From: an uncultured Lachnospiraceae bacterium
GTDB taxonomy: Bacteria; Bacillota; Clostridia; Lachnospirales; Lachnospiraceae
Assembly (NCBI GenBank): GCA_902786515.1
Contig: CADADA010000002.1
Location: forward strand, 1 to 64,000
DNA length: 64,000 bases
Reading direction: 5' to 3'
Shown here: positions 1 to 8,966 of the stretch, one piece after another
Layout of the letters: each line of letters opens with the position of its first letter
How positions within the stretch are numbered: position 1 is the stretch's first letter
Notes under the pieces: model-generated
The model's database searches: none
What the model saw: the letters and a program-made list of their open reading frames with translations, nothing else
What the model was told of the DNA's origin: nothing
Position numbers and translations under genes: made by a program

Positions 1-124
1 GTTTCAGTATTTTTAAGATACAAACCAGTGATTTGTACTGTAAAATATATGCAAAACAAGTCTTATAAAGATTTAGAGGTTTGTTGAGCAGACATTAAAT
101 AACAAAGAAAGGACAAAAACTAAC

Positions 125-2779
125 ATGAAAAAACAACTAAAAAAACTGGCATGTGGTGTGCTGTGTGCTTCGCTTCTCGCTACATGTGCATTAGAGGGTG
201 TATATCTTGAAAAAGCAGATGCCCAGGTTAATACGGAGGAACTATCAGGTGCAACTAACACTTATGACGTTTCAGCTGATACGGCACTTCCTTTTACACA
301 GGAACAATTGTACAGCCAGATTTTCGATATCAAAAATACAGTTTCGATATCAGTGGATATGACTAACTCAGAGATTAAAAAACTCCAGAGTGATTTTGAA
401 AAGAATAGTAAATCGCCGATTTACAGAATGGCAAATGTTACGATTTCTATTTCAACACCTAATGGTACTACAAATTCATATTATTATGATGAAGTTGGAA
501 TACGTTTAAAAGGAAATACGACAAGAAAAGATTTGTACAGTGAAAATGATGGAATCTTAAATCTTGACCATTTCAAACTTAAATTTAATGAGACTTTTGA
601 CAGTACAGATGACGGATATAATAACGGTGAATACTATATAGATGCCAGTGGAAATTCAACATGGGATACGACTGCGAGAAAGGCAAGAAAAAAGAGAGTA
701 TTCGGTAATATGGAAAAAATGGATGTTAAGTGGAACAGCAATATTGACACCACATATTTAAGAGAATACTATTCTTATGAGTTGTTCAGACAGGAAGGAA
801 TTGCAGCTCCTCATATAGGTCTTACGACAATGAAGATGAATATTACGGATAAGACTGCTAATTCAGCATATCTTGGCGTGTATACCATACATGAACCGGT
901 TGATTCTGAGTTTATCAAGAATAATCTGTTAAGCAGTGAAAATAATTATATTTTAAATGCTTCAGGTGATTATACTGACGGAGATTTATACAAAGCCGGA
1001 TGGGATAATGAGTATGGAAACTGGATTGGCGCAAATATGACAACAGGCTGTTCTTACGGTGTTACAGACGACTTAAAAGGAAAAGATTACAACTATGATT
1101 TGAAGACAAATAAAAAGAAATCTACATTGGCACCGATTTCAAATCTGTTACAGGGATTAAAAAGTGTTTCATCAAAGGCTGATCTTGCAAAATATGTTGA
1201 TATGGATTATTTTGTAAAATTTGCAGCCGTAGCCTATGTGACAGGCAACGGGGATGACATGAGAAATAACTATAATAATTATTATTTATATTTTTACACA
1301 GATAATACTGATGCATCAAATCCTGTTCAAAAAGCAATAGTTATCCCTTATGATTATGACAGATGTTTTGGTATAACTAATGGTATGAATTCAGACGGTA
1401 CAGGAATGACAGCCGTTGATCCGTTTAGTACAAAAGCAACGGCACAGGGAAATCAGGATAATCCTTTGTATAAGTATTCTGTGTGCAGGGGCGGATATTA
1501 TGTTGATGAATATACGGCAGCATTAAAGAAGGTTATGGAAAATGAACTTCTTACAATGGATAAATTTAAAGAATACTATGAGATTGCAAAAAAGAATTAC
1601 AGTGACAAAGTTACTCCTTCAAAGAATTTTAATAACACACTGAATTCTGACAGCAATACAAAGATTACAAAAGAGAATTTTTATTTTACACTGGATACGA
1701 CAAATGATGCTAAAAACATAAATACAACGAGCACAAACCAGAAACATCAGAACCTTATTATTTCAGAATATTTATCAAAGATGCTGGCTACACTTTCAAA
1801 TGCAATAGGAGCACCTATAAATTCTGAACAGGAGTGTTATATAAGAGGTGAGTTTAGCAGCTGGAATGTTGACGGTAACTATCGTATGACTTATTCAAAA
1901 GCCAGCGGATTGTACAGCTATAAGCTCACGATTGACGGAACGAAGAACTTTAAAATTTATAATAATACGACAGATAAATGGTATGGTTATGCAGATATTT
2001 CGGGAAATATTCCGAATGGAATATCTGAAGGAAGTGATAGCGGAAATATTCAGGCTTCATCAGGAACTTATTACATTATTTATGATGCGTCAAATAACAA
2101 GATGCAGATTTCATTAAATGAAATTGAAACAGAAACTACAACAGAAAAAGAGACGACAACGGAGACTGAACAGACAACAACACAAAATGAGGCAACCTCT
2201 AAAGAAGAGACGACAACTCCACAAGAGACTACAGAGATTGAATCTGATTCAACAAACAGTCAGGTAATTAATTTTGTTTTCAATGCTAATGGTGGAAAAA
2301 TCGGTTCATCAAAGATTGCAGAAAAAACAGTAAATGCTGATGAAAAAATAGGGAAATTACCTTCACCTGTAAGAAAAAAATACACATTTGCAGGATGGTA
2401 TACAAAGAAGACCGGTGGAAATAAGGTTACGGCATCGACTGTAGCTGACAGTGAAATATCAACTACATTGTATGCACACTGGACAAAGGTATCAGTTGGA
2501 AAAGCAACTCTTTCATCAGTTAAAAATGTAAAATCGTTAAAAGCTGCAGTTGTCATTAAGAAGGTAAGCGGTGCAAAGGGATATGAAGTTTCTTATGCAT
2601 TGAAAAAAACATTTAAATCTTCAAAGACTGTTACTGCAAAGTCTTTAAAAGCAACGATAAGTAAACTGAAAAAAGGAAAGACATATTATGTAAGGGTAAG
2701 AGCTTACAAGCTTGATTCTGCAAACGCAAAAGTGTATGGCTCATATTCGGCTGTTAAAAAGTTAAAAATAAGTAAATAG
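125..2779 (+). CDS. Secreted CotH-family surface protein with C-terminal repeat and Fn3-like domains
   Basis: This is a large exported protein of 884 residues. Residues 1-33 form a signal peptide (Lys-rich start, hydrophobic core, then an Ala-rich region). Residues about 60-560 match the CotH kinase-like fold, including the IPYDYDRCFG segment that resembles the family's Asp-rich motif. Residues about 569-667 (starting YIRGEFSSW) look like a small beta-sandwich carbohydrate-binding-like module. Residues 668-713 are a Thr/Glu-rich linker. Residues 714-788 are a Listeria-Bacteroides (InlB B-type) repeat with the usual NANGG and FAGWYT landmarks. Residues 789-884 are a Lys-rich fibronectin-III-like domain. 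CotH proteins phosphorylate spore-coat proteins in Bacillus, but the exported multidomain form here suggests a cell-surface role. The substrate is unknown. A ribosome site (AAAGGA) lies 5' of the ATG. No sorting signal (LPxTG) is visible. Confidence 0.82.
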   Translation: MKKQLKKLACGVLCASLLATCALEGVYLEKADAQVNTEELSGATNTYDVSADTALPFTQEQLYSQIFDIKNTVSISVDMTNSEIKKLQSDFEKNSKSPIYRMANVTISISTPNGTTNSYYYDEVGIRLKGNTTRKDLYSENDGILNLDHFKLKFNETFDSTDDGYNNGEYYIDASGNSTWDTTARKARKKRVFGNMEKMDVKWNSNIDTTYLREYYSYELFRQEGIAAPHIGLTTMKMNITDKTANSAYLGVYTIHEPVDSEFIKNNLLSSENNYILNASGDYTDGDLYKAGWDNEYGNWIGANMTTGCSYGVTDDLKGKDYNYDLKTNKKKSTLAPISNLLQGLKSVSSKADLAKYVDMDYFVKFAAVAYVTGNGDDMRNNYNNYYLYFYTDNTDASNPVQKAIVIPYDYDRCFGITNGMNSDGTGMTAVDPFSTKATAQGNQDNPLYKYSVCRGGYYVDEYTAALKKVMENELLTMDKFKEYYEIAKKNYSDKVTPSKNFNNTLNSDSNTKITKENFYFTLDTTNDAKNINTTSTNQKHQNLIISEYLSKMLATLSNAIGAPINSEQECYIRGEFSSWNVDGNYRMTYSKASGLYSYKLTIDGTKNFKIYNNTTDKWYGYADISGNIPNGISEGSDSGNIQASSGTYYIIYDASNNKMQISLNEIETETTTEKETTTETEQTTTQNEATSKEETTTPQETTEIESDSTNSQVINFVFNANGGKIGSSKIAEKTVNADEKIGKLPSPVRKKYTFAGWYTKKTGGNKVTASTVADSEISTTLYAHWTKVSVGKATLSSVKNVKSLKAAVVIKKVSGAKGYEVSYALKKTFKSSKTVTAKSLKATISKLKKGKTYYVRVRAYKLDSANAKVYGSYSAVKKLKISK

Positions 2780-2798
2780 AATCCGGGGAATAATTAAA

Positions 2799-3302
2799 AT
2801 GAGAGAAAAACTTACTAAAAAAGACGTGGAAAAAATCGAGGCGGAAATAGAGCACAGAAAACTCGTTGTGCGAAAAGAGGCGATTGAGGCAGTAAAGGAA
2901 GCCAGAGCACAGGGAGATTTGAGTGAAAATTTTGAATACTATGCTGCGAAAAGAGATAAGAACAAAAATGAGAGCAGAATACGGTATTTGGAAAGAATGA
3001 TAAAGACTGCCGAGATTATCAGTGAAGACTCTGTTGAAGATGAGGTTGGCCTTAATAACACTGTAGAGTTGTACTTTGAAGAAGATGACGAAACGGAAGA
3101 GTACAGGGTTGTAACTTCTATAAGGGGTGATTCACTTAAGAACCTTATTAGTATTGAATCTCCACTCGGAAAGGCGATTATGGGACATAAGGCAGGAGAC
3201 CGCGTGGAAGTAATTGTGAACGATAAAGTCAGTTATCCGGTTGTGATAAAATCTATCACAAATACCATAGATGATGGAACGGATGCTATAAAAAGTTTTT
3301 AA
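2799..3302 (+). CDS. greA: Transcription elongation factor GreA
   Basis: GreA rescues backtracked RNA polymerase by stimulating cleavage of the nascent transcript. At 167 residues it is a normal family length. Residues 1-75 form the antiparallel coiled coil that enters the polymerase secondary channel, with the acidic tip motif QGDLSEN near residues 38-44. The remainder is the FKBP-like C-terminal domain that binds polymerase. It starts 19 bases after the CotH gene with only a weak ribosome site (CGGGGAA), so it may be translated from a read-through transcript. The next gene is rplS, which has its own promoter. The assignment is firm from the tip motif and domain order. Confidence 0.93.
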   Translation: MREKLTKKDVEKIEAEIEHRKLVVRKEAIEAVKEARAQGDLSENFEYYAAKRDKNKNESRIRYLERMIKTAEIISEDSVEDEVGLNNTVELYFEEDDETEEYRVVTSIRGDSLKNLISIESPLGKAIMGHKAGDRVEVIVNDKVSYPVVIKSITNTIDDGTDAIKSF

Positions 3303-3317
3303 TCTTAAAAAAATAGC

Positions 3318-3346
3318 TTGCCAAAGCTTAAGAAATATGATAAAGT
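3318..3346 (+). promoter_or_regulatory. Sigma-A type promoter for rplS
   Basis: TTGCCA at 3318-3323 and TAAAGT at 3341-3346 are separated by exactly 17 bases. The site lies just after greA and about 85 bases upstream of rplS, which fits transcription of a structured ribosomal-protein leader. Confidence 0.65.
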
Positions 3347-3352
3347 AGCAAT

Positions 3353-3430
3353 GTTGTGAGAAATGGATGGTCCTCTGTTACGGACAGGTGAAGTAATAAT
3401 GAACATCTAAATATTAAGGAGGTCACACAA
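3353..3430 (+). ncRNA. Probable L19 ribosomal-protein leader
   Basis: About 78 untranslated bases separate the promoter from the rplS start. They contain a GTCCTCTGTTACGGAC hairpin (GTCC...GGAC, 3370-3385) and end in a strong AGGAGGT ribosome site (3418-3424). Firmicutes rplS is known to carry an autoregulatory 5' leader (the L19 leader family), and position and size agree. A covariance-model search would be needed to confirm family membership. Confidence 0.5.
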
Positions 3431-3778
3431 ATGAATGATATTATTAAGAACATTGAAGCAGAGCAGATGAAAGCAGAGATACCTGAGTTTCACGTAGGTG
3501 ATACTGTTAAGGTTCATGCAAAGATTAAGGAAGGAAACCGTGAGAGAATACAGGTTTTCGAAGGAACAGTTTTAAAGAGACAGGGTGGAAGCAACAGAGA
3601 GACATTCACAGTTAGAAAGTTCTCTAATGGTATTGGTGTTGAGAAGACATGGCCATTACATTCACCATCTGTAGATAAGATTGAAGTTGTTCGTTTAGGT
3701 AAAGTTAGAAGAGCTAAACTTAACTACTTAAGAGATAGAGTTGGTAAGGCTGCAAAGGTAAAAGAATTAGTAAAATAG
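3431..3778 (+). CDS. rplS: 50S ribosomal protein L19
   Basis: This is a large-subunit ribosomal protein at the 30S/50S interface (bridge B6/B8 region). The length of 115 residues is standard. The sequence carries the family's [10 protein letters not shown] and [11 protein letters not shown] segments, which form the SH3-like barrel. It is preceded by a strong AGGAGGT site and by what is probably an autoregulatory leader, and followed by an intrinsic terminator. In Bacillus, rplS sits immediately before rbgA and rnhB. Here a signal peptidase gene (lepB) is inserted between rplS and rbgA. Confidence 0.97.
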   Translation: MNDIIKNIEAEQMKAEIPEFHVGDTVKVHAKIKEGNRERIQVFEGTVLKRQGGSNRETFTVRKFSNGIGVEKTWPLHSPSVDKIEVVRLGKVRRAKLNYLRDRVGKAAKVKELVK

Positions 3779-3788
3779 CTTTAAGATT

Positions 3789-3821
3789 AAAAGGACAGGT
3801 ACTTATGTATTTGTCCTTTTT
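3789..3821 (+). terminator. Rho-independent terminator after rplS
   Basis: A 9-bp stem AAAAGGACA (3789-3797) pairs with TGTCCTTTT (3812-3820), with a 14-base loop and a T-run at the 3' arm. It separates rplS from the lepB gene. Confidence 0.75.
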
Positions 3822-3847
3822 GCTTATTAATGAAAGGCGGAGGTTAG

Positions 3848-4408
3848 ATGGAATTCTATAAGAGAATGCCGGATGAGAATATTTTTATTGATATAATCGG
3901 TAAATGGATTGTTGATATTCTGCTTGTGATAGTTATTGGAATTTTCATTGCCGTATATATCTGCAGTGAGTATAAGATTGTTGGAAATTCAATGTCAGGT
4001 ATACTTAACAGTGGAGAAAAAGTGTTTGTAAATACGACGGTTTATAATATAAAAAAACCATCAAGATATGATGTCGTAAAATTTTCTGCGGTTTCAGAAG
4101 ATGGAATTAATGAGGACTATGTAAAAAGGATAATCGGCCTTCCGGGAGAGACTGTGCAGATTAAAGATGGCTACATTTATATCAATGACAAAAAATTATC
4201 ATACAGTTTAGCAAAAGATAAGATTGTTAATGCCGGTCTGGCGGGAGAAAAGATTACATTGGCAGAAGATGAGTATTTCGTTCTAGGTGATAATTGCAAT
4301 AGCAGTGAGGACAGCAGATTCAAAAGTGTTGGAAATGTAAAACTGTCAGACATACAGGGGAAAGTATGGATGAGAATCTCTCCGTTTGTCAGAATAGGTT
4401 TTGTTTGA
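3848..4408 (+). CDS. lepB: Signal peptidase I
   Basis: This membrane serine protease removes signal peptides from secreted proteins. It has one N-terminal membrane anchor (about residues 20-38). The catalytic Ser48 lies in GNSMSG and the general-base Lys93 in DYVKRIIGLPGE, and the late box-E segment LGDNCNSSEDSRFKSVG is present. At 186 residues it has the usual size for single-TM Gram-positive enzymes. The start is supported by an AAAGGCGGAGG ribosome site. It lies between rplS and rbgA, where other Firmicutes sometimes also place a lepB/sip gene. Confidence 0.95.
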   Translation: MEFYKRMPDENIFIDIIGKWIVDILLVIVIGIFIAVYICSEYKIVGNSMSGILNSGEKVFVNTTVYNIKKPSRYDVVKFSAVSEDGINEDYVKRIIGLPGETVQIKDGYIYINDKKLSYSLAKDKIVNAGLAGEKITLAEDEYFVLGDNCNSSEDSRFKSVGNVKLSDIQGKVWMRISPFVRIGFV

Positions 4409-4435
4409 TTCAGATATACGAAAGGTGGACTTATA

Positions 4436-5275
4436 ATGAATTATCAATGGTATCCGGGGCATATGACTAAAGCAAAGCGAATGATGCAGGAGGATATAAA
4501 ACTAATCGATCTTGTTATAGAATTATTAGATGCCAGACTGCCTATGAGTAGCAGAAATCCAGATATTGACAGTCTTGCAAATGGAAAATCAAGACTTATA
4601 CTTCTTAATAAAGCAGATTTGGCTGATAATGATTTGAATGACAGATGGGAAGAGTATTTTAATCAGAAAGGGTTTTATGTAGTTCAGATTAATTCAAGAA
4701 ACGGAAATGGGATAAAAGCCATTAATTCAATTATACGTCAGGCATGCAGTGAGAAAATAGAACGTGACAGAAGAAGAGGAATAATAAATCGTCCGGTCAG
4801 GGCAATGGTTGTGGGAATCCCGAATGTAGGAAAATCTACTTTTATAAATTCATATGCCGGAAAGGCATGTGCTAAAACAGGTAATAAACCCGGAGTTACA
4901 AAGGGAAAACAGTGGATAAGACTTAATAAAAATGTGGAGCTTTTAGATACGCCGGGAATACTATGGCCGAAATTTGAAGATCAGTCAGTGGGTATGAGAC
5001 TTGCCATGGCGGGCTCTATAAGAGATGATATATTAAATGTTGATGAACTTGCGTATGAATTGATAAAGTATTTATACAAAAATTATAACGGAATGGTATC
5101 AGGACGTTTTCAGATTGAAGAATCTGAAGATGCATTGGAGACACTTAACAGGATTGCTGTCGCAAGAGGATGTATCTCAAAAGGAGCTGATGTAGATTTA
5201 ACTAAGGCTGCGGCTGTAGTGCTGGAAGAATTCAGAAATGGTAAAATAGGAAAAATTACTTTAGAAAAACCATAG
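4436..5275 (+). CDS. rbgA: Ribosome biogenesis GTPase RbgA (YlqF)
   Basis: RbgA is a circularly permuted GTPase needed for late assembly of the 50S subunit. The permuted motif order is visible. G4 (NKAD) is at residues 58-61, the P-loop GIPNVGKS at about 127-134, and G3 (DTPG) at about 171. The N-terminal YPGHMTKA signature is also present. At 279 residues it is a standard length. It sits 27 bases after lepB and immediately before rnhB, the conserved Bacillus order. An AAAGGTGG ribosome site precedes the ATG. Confidence 0.96.
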   Translation: MNYQWYPGHMTKAKRMMQEDIKLIDLVIELLDARLPMSSRNPDIDSLANGKSRLILLNKADLADNDLNDRWEEYFNQKGFYVVQINSRNGNGIKAINSIIRQACSEKIERDRRRGIINRPVRAMVVGIPNVGKSTFINSYAGKACAKTGNKPGVTKGKQWIRLNKNVELLDTPGILWPKFEDQSVGMRLAMAGSIRDDILNVDELAYELIKYLYKNYNGMVSGRFQIEESEDALETLNRIAVARGCISKGADVDLTKAAAVVLEEFRNGKIGKITLEKP

Positions 5276-5293
5276 GTTTGAATGGAGATTATT

Positions 5294-6049
5294 ATGGATA
5301 CTATAAGTGAGATAAGGTTACGGGCAGGTCATCTGGATGTATCTGAGATGCAGGATTTTATAAATCAATACCAGTCAGATGAAAGAGCAGGGGTAAAAAA
5401 AATAGTAGAATCTGTAAGAAAAAAAATCAGTCAGTATGAAGCAGAAGTTCTCCGGGTTAAAAAGATGAGGGAATATGAGAACAGGTTCCCGGAATGCAGG
5501 TATATCTGCGGAATTGATGAGGTTGGAAGAGGTCCGTTTGCCGGACCTGTAGTAGCCGGTGCCGTAATTCTGCCTAAGGACTGTGATATATTATATATCA
5601 ATGATTCTAAAAAGTTATCAGCCTCAAAGAGAGAGGAATTATATAATGTCATAATGGAAAGAGCAATTGCTGTGGGACTGGGGGTTGTATCACCGCAGGT
5701 GATAGATGAGATTAATATATTGCAGGCTACTTATAAGGCGATGCGGGCAGCCATTAATAATCTGTCGATTAAACCCGATATATTATTAAATGACGCCGTG
5801 ACTATTCCTGATGTTGACATAAGACAGATTCCGATTATAAAAGGTGATGCGAAAAGCTGTTCTATTGCGGCAGCAAGTATCATTGCAAAGGTGACGAGGG
5901 ATAGGATGATGGTAGATTACGATACTGTTTATCCGGGATATGGATTTGCTGAGAATAAAGGCTATGGTTCGGAAAAACACAGAATTGCCTTAAAAGAGCT
6001 GGGTCCGACACCGATACACAGGATGACATTTATAAAAAATCATATATAA
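5294..6049 (+). CDS. rnhB: Ribonuclease HII
   Basis: RNase HII cleaves RNA in RNA:DNA hybrids and removes misincorporated ribonucleotides. The catalytic first Asp and Glu are in CGIDEVGRGPFAGP, and the further acidic residues in NDSKKLS and LLNDAV match the family, as does the substrate-sensing AAASIIAKVTRD segment. The N-terminal 70 residues form an extra helical domain typical of Firmicutes RnhB. I prefer the ATG at 5294 because GGAG lies 6 bases upstream; an in-frame ATG at 5282 has no good ribosome site. It follows rbgA by about 18 bases. Confidence 0.95.
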   Translation: MDTISEIRLRAGHLDVSEMQDFINQYQSDERAGVKKIVESVRKKISQYEAEVLRVKKMREYENRFPECRYICGIDEVGRGPFAGPVVAGAVILPKDCDILYINDSKKLSASKREELYNVIMERAIAVGLGVVSPQVIDEINILQATYKAMRAAINNLSIKPDILLNDAVTIPDVDIRQIPIIKGDAKSCSIAAASIIAKVTRDRMMVDYDTVYPGYGFAENKGYGSEKHRIALKELGPTPIHRMTFIKNHI

Positions 6050-6080
6050 AGAATTGCGCTGATTCGGATGGGAGAAAGAT

Positions 6081-8651
6081 ATGAATATTAATCTTAGTTC
6101 AGGTGAAAATATAATACAGCAATATACGCAGATGAATACATCTGAAACTGCAGAGTTTGGTAAAGTTACCAAACCTTCATATCTTAATGATTTGGTTCCG
6201 GGACAATTATTTGAAGGAAAAGTTAAAGACATTACCAACGATATGGTAAAAATCCTTCTTTCAGATGATACGACTTTAAACGCAACGATGCAGGAGTCAG
6301 TCAACTTAAACATTGGAGACAGTGTTGTTTTTCGTGTAAAAGAAAATTCGGGGTCTAAGGTTGTTATCACTCCATACAAGGCTGACAGTGAGTCACCTGT
6401 GGTTATGAAAGCATTAGAAGGCTCAGGTTTAAAGGTAAATGAAAAGAATATTTCTGTAGTAAAGGGTTTGATGGAGCAGGGGCAGCCATTGGATAAGAAG
6501 ACGATTCTTGATACTGTCAGAATGGTGAATCGCTATCCGGAGACAAATATATCTGATATTGTGACACTTAATAAGCATGGAATTCCTGTCAATCAGGATA
6601 ATATAAATATGTTCCAGACGTATTCAAAAGGAAACGGAATGATAATGGATATGATGGAAAATATATCAGATGATTTGCCTGAACTCCTTGAAAGTATTGT
6701 ATCCGAAAGCAGTGAGTCAGAGTCTGTTGATTTTTTTTCAAAAATAATAGATTCCATTATTCCGGAAGAAAACAGTATGGGCAGAGAAAATGTATCAATA
6801 GAAAAAGATAGTATAGCTGAAGGAAGGATATTGCCTGAAAAAAACAGTATGGTAAGTGAAAATGTAACATCTGAAAAAGGCAGTGTATCCGGAGAAAAGC
6901 AGGTGTCTGAAAGAGTCAATATAGTCAGAGAAAACGTAACATCTGAAAAAGGTAGTGTATTCGGAGAAAAGCAGGTAACTGAAAGGGGCAATATAGTCAG
7001 AGAAAACCTAGTAACTGAAAGAGATAATATAGTCAGAGAAAATGTAGCAACGGGGAAAAATAGTATAGCCGGGGAAAAGCAGGTGCCTGACAGAGGTAAT
7101 ACTTCGGAAGAAAGAGGCAACATAACAAAAGAAAACATAACAAAAGAAAACATAACATCGGAAAAGAGGGACGTAGTTTCAGAAAAGACAGTACCTGAAA
7201 AGGAAAACGTAGTCTCGGAAAAGACAGTACCTGAGAAGGGAAACGCAGTTTCAGAAAAGACAGTACCTGAAAAGAAAAACGCAGTCTCAGAAAGGCCAGT
7301 ACCTGAAAAGGAAAACGCAGTCTCAGAAAAGGCAGTACCTGAAAAGGAAAACGCAGTCTCAGAAAAGACAGTACCTGAAAAGGAAAACGCAGTCTTAGAA
7401 AAGGCAGTACCTGGGAAGGATGACACGGTCTCAGAAAAGACAGTACCCGGAAAGGGGAACGTATTCTCAGAAAAGGCAGTATATGAAGAAAAGGGGAACG
7501 TATTCTCAGAAAAGCCGGTATCTGAAAAGGGTGGCGTAATCCCGGAAAAGGTAGTGACTGAAAAGGGTTACGCAGTAACAGCAAAGCCATTATATGAAAA
7601 AATCAGCTCAGACTCTGAGAAGGCAGTATCTGAAAAAGGCAGCCTGGCCTCAGAAAAAGCAGTACCTGAAAAGGGCGATGCTGTCTTAAGAAAGGCAGTG
7701 CCTGAAAAAAATGGTGCAGCTTCAGAAAAAATGATAGCTGATTCGCCACAGGATATGGCACGGAGATTAAAAGAGCTGTTAAATAAAAACAATACAAAAA
7801 CAGAGCAAAGGGATACGGTACAGCAAAACGTAAAATCCGAAAGTAATGGTAATGAGCTTGAAAATGCAAAGAAACAGTTAAACCGTATATCTCACGAATT
7901 AACAAAAAAAGATGATATAAACCTTAAAAATGTAAAAGAAGAAATTGTAAAAATATTTGAGAAACTGGATAAAGAAGAAAAAAAGGAATTTGTATCAGGT
8001 GAAGAATTAAAAACCGTTATAAAAAATATAGTAAAAAAAGGTTCATACATTGTACCTGAAAAATTGATTTTATCAGAAAATCCTAAAGAAGAGATACTAA
8101 AAACATATGATAAAATCAATGAAAAACTGGAAAAACTAAACTCTATCATAAAAAATGCGGTGGAAAACGGAAATGCGGACAGCAAAGACATACCAAATGT
8201 GCTGACCAGTGTAAAAAATGCAGGACAAAATCTGAATTTTATGAATGATTTAAATCAGCTTGCATCATATGTACAGATACCGGTGAAATTTTCAAATCAG
8301 GAAACAGAAGGTGAGTTGTACGTTTTAAATAAAAATAAGCAAAAGACTGCAGCAGACGGATTAAAAGCTTACCTGCATTTTGATTTAGAGAACTTAGGAG
8401 CTACAAATATCCGTTTATCACTAAAAAATAAAAGCTTGAAAATGAGTTTTGAACTGGACACAAAAGAATCGGCAGAACTTGTGGAGCAGCATATAGGTGA
8501 ACTTGTCGAAAAACTTGAAAATAAAGGATTTATTGTCAATTCATCCGTAGAAGAAGTAAGCAGGGAAGAATTCAATGCAATGGATGACATTTTCAGTAAT
8601 GATACAAGGAGTGTTTCGATAAAGAGATATGCATTTGACATGAGAACATAG
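6081..8651 (+). CDS. FliK-like hook-length-control family protein with long 12-residue repeat region
   Basis: This 856-residue protein occupies the position of Bacillus ylqG, between rnhB and the FlhB-like gene. The C-terminal ~130 residues (about 725-845: TEGELYVLNKNK, then alternating strands and a helix) resemble the FliK C-terminal domain. The N-terminal ~120 residues contain a beta-rich segment with FEGKVKDITND. The middle (about residues 225-555) is built from degenerate 12-residue units of the form SEKTVPEKENAV, highly charged and probably extended. Residues about 590-700 are Lys-rich and helical or coiled coil. FliK proteins act as molecular rulers for flagellar or type-III export. 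No flagellar genes are present in the window, so a role in flagellar assembly is not shown. The repeat makes long ORFs in other frames, which are not genes. Confidence 0.7.
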   Translation: MNINLSSGENIIQQYTQMNTSETAEFGKVTKPSYLNDLVPGQLFEGKVKDITNDMVKILLSDDTTLNATMQESVNLNIGDSVVFRVKENSGSKVVITPYKADSESPVVMKALEGSGLKVNEKNISVVKGLMEQGQPLDKKTILDTVRMVNRYPETNISDIVTLNKHGIPVNQDNINMFQTYSKGNGMIMDMMENISDDLPELLESIVSESSESESVDFFSKIIDSIIPEENSMGRENVSIEKDSIAEGRILPEKNSMVSENVTSEKGSVSGEKQVSERVNIVRENVTSEKGSVFGEKQVTERGNIVRENLVTERDNIVRENVATGKNSIAGEKQVPDRGNTSEERGNITKENITKENITSEKRDVVSEKTVPEKENVVSEKTVPEKGNAVSEKTVPEKKNAVSERPVPEKENAVSEKAVPEKENAVSEKTVPEKENAVLEKAVPGKDDTVSEKTVPGKGNVFSEKAVYEEKGNVFSEKPVSEKGGVIPEKVVTEKGYAVTAKPLYEKISSDSEKAVSEKGSLASEKAVPEKGDAVLRKAVPEKNGAASEKMIADSPQDMARRLKELLNKNNTKTEQRDTVQQNVKSESNGNELENAKKQLNRISHELTKKDDINLKNVKEEIVKIFEKLDKEEKKEFVSGEELKTVIKNIVKKGSYIVPEKLILSENPKEEILKTYDKINEKLEKLNSIIKNAVENGNADSKDIPNVLTSVKNAGQNLNFMNDLNQLASYVQIPVKFSNQETEGELYVLNKNKQKTAADGLKAYLHFDLENLGATNIRLSLKNKSLKMSFELDTKESAELVEQHIGELVEKLENKGFIVNSSVEEVSREEFNAMDDIFSNDTRSVSIKRYAFDMRT
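7160..7740 (+). repeat. Degenerate 36-bp (12-residue) in-frame tandem repeat
   Basis: Within the FliK-like gene a 36-bp unit encoding S-E-K-T/A-V-P-E-K-E/G-N-A-V is repeated about a dozen times, with near-identical copies between 7180 and 7420 and increasingly degenerate ones toward 7740. Related, looser units extend upstream to about 6770. Spacing stays a multiple of three, so the reading frame is preserved. Confidence 0.85.
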
Positions 8652-8676
8652 ATTTATATAGAATTGAGGTATGCTT

Positions 8677-8949
8677 ATGTCTGAAAAGAAAAAGATGGCG
8701 GTAGCCTTACAGTACGAGCGCGGTGACGATGCTCCTAAGGTTGTGGCAACAGGAAGGGGTCTGATTGCTGAAAAAATCATCAGCAAGGCAGATGAGTCAC
8801 AGGTACCGGTTTATAAAGATGAAAAACTTGTAAAATCATTAAGCTCATTGGAAATCGGTGAGTCAATTCCGCCGGAGCTATATGAGGTAGTTGCGGAGAT
8901 ACTTGTATTTGTAGACAGGATGGACCGGTTAAAGAGCAAGATTTTGTAA
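8677..8949 (+). CDS. FlhB C-terminal-domain-like protein (YlqH type)
   Basis: This 90-residue soluble protein resembles the cytoplasmic C-terminal domain of the type-III export switch protein FlhB/YscU. It has the family core (AVALQYERGDDAPKVVATGRG, then IPVYKDEKLVKSL-like and IPPELYEVVAEIL segments). The autocleavage NPTH motif of full FlhB is replaced by GDDAPK, and no membrane domain is present. In Bacillus ylqH occupies the same place after ylqG. I choose ATG 8677 because GAGGT ends 6 bases upstream; ATG 8671 is too close to it. Its pairing with the FliK-like gene suggests the two proteins interact, as FliK and FlhB do in flagella. Confidence 0.85.
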   Translation: MSEKKKMAVALQYERGDDAPKVVATGRGLIAEKIISKADESQVPVYKDEKLVKSLSSLEIGESIPPELYEVVAEILVFVDRMDRLKSKIL

Positions 8950-8966
8950 AAAATGAATCAGGAAGG

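Noticed and set aside
6593-7590. Long open frames on the minus strand opposite the FliK-like repeat (277 and 185 codons)
   Set aside because: They are created by the 36-bp repeat, which keeps all frames open. They have low-complexity Ser/Phe- or Phe/Leu/Arg/Pro-rich products and no ribosome sites.
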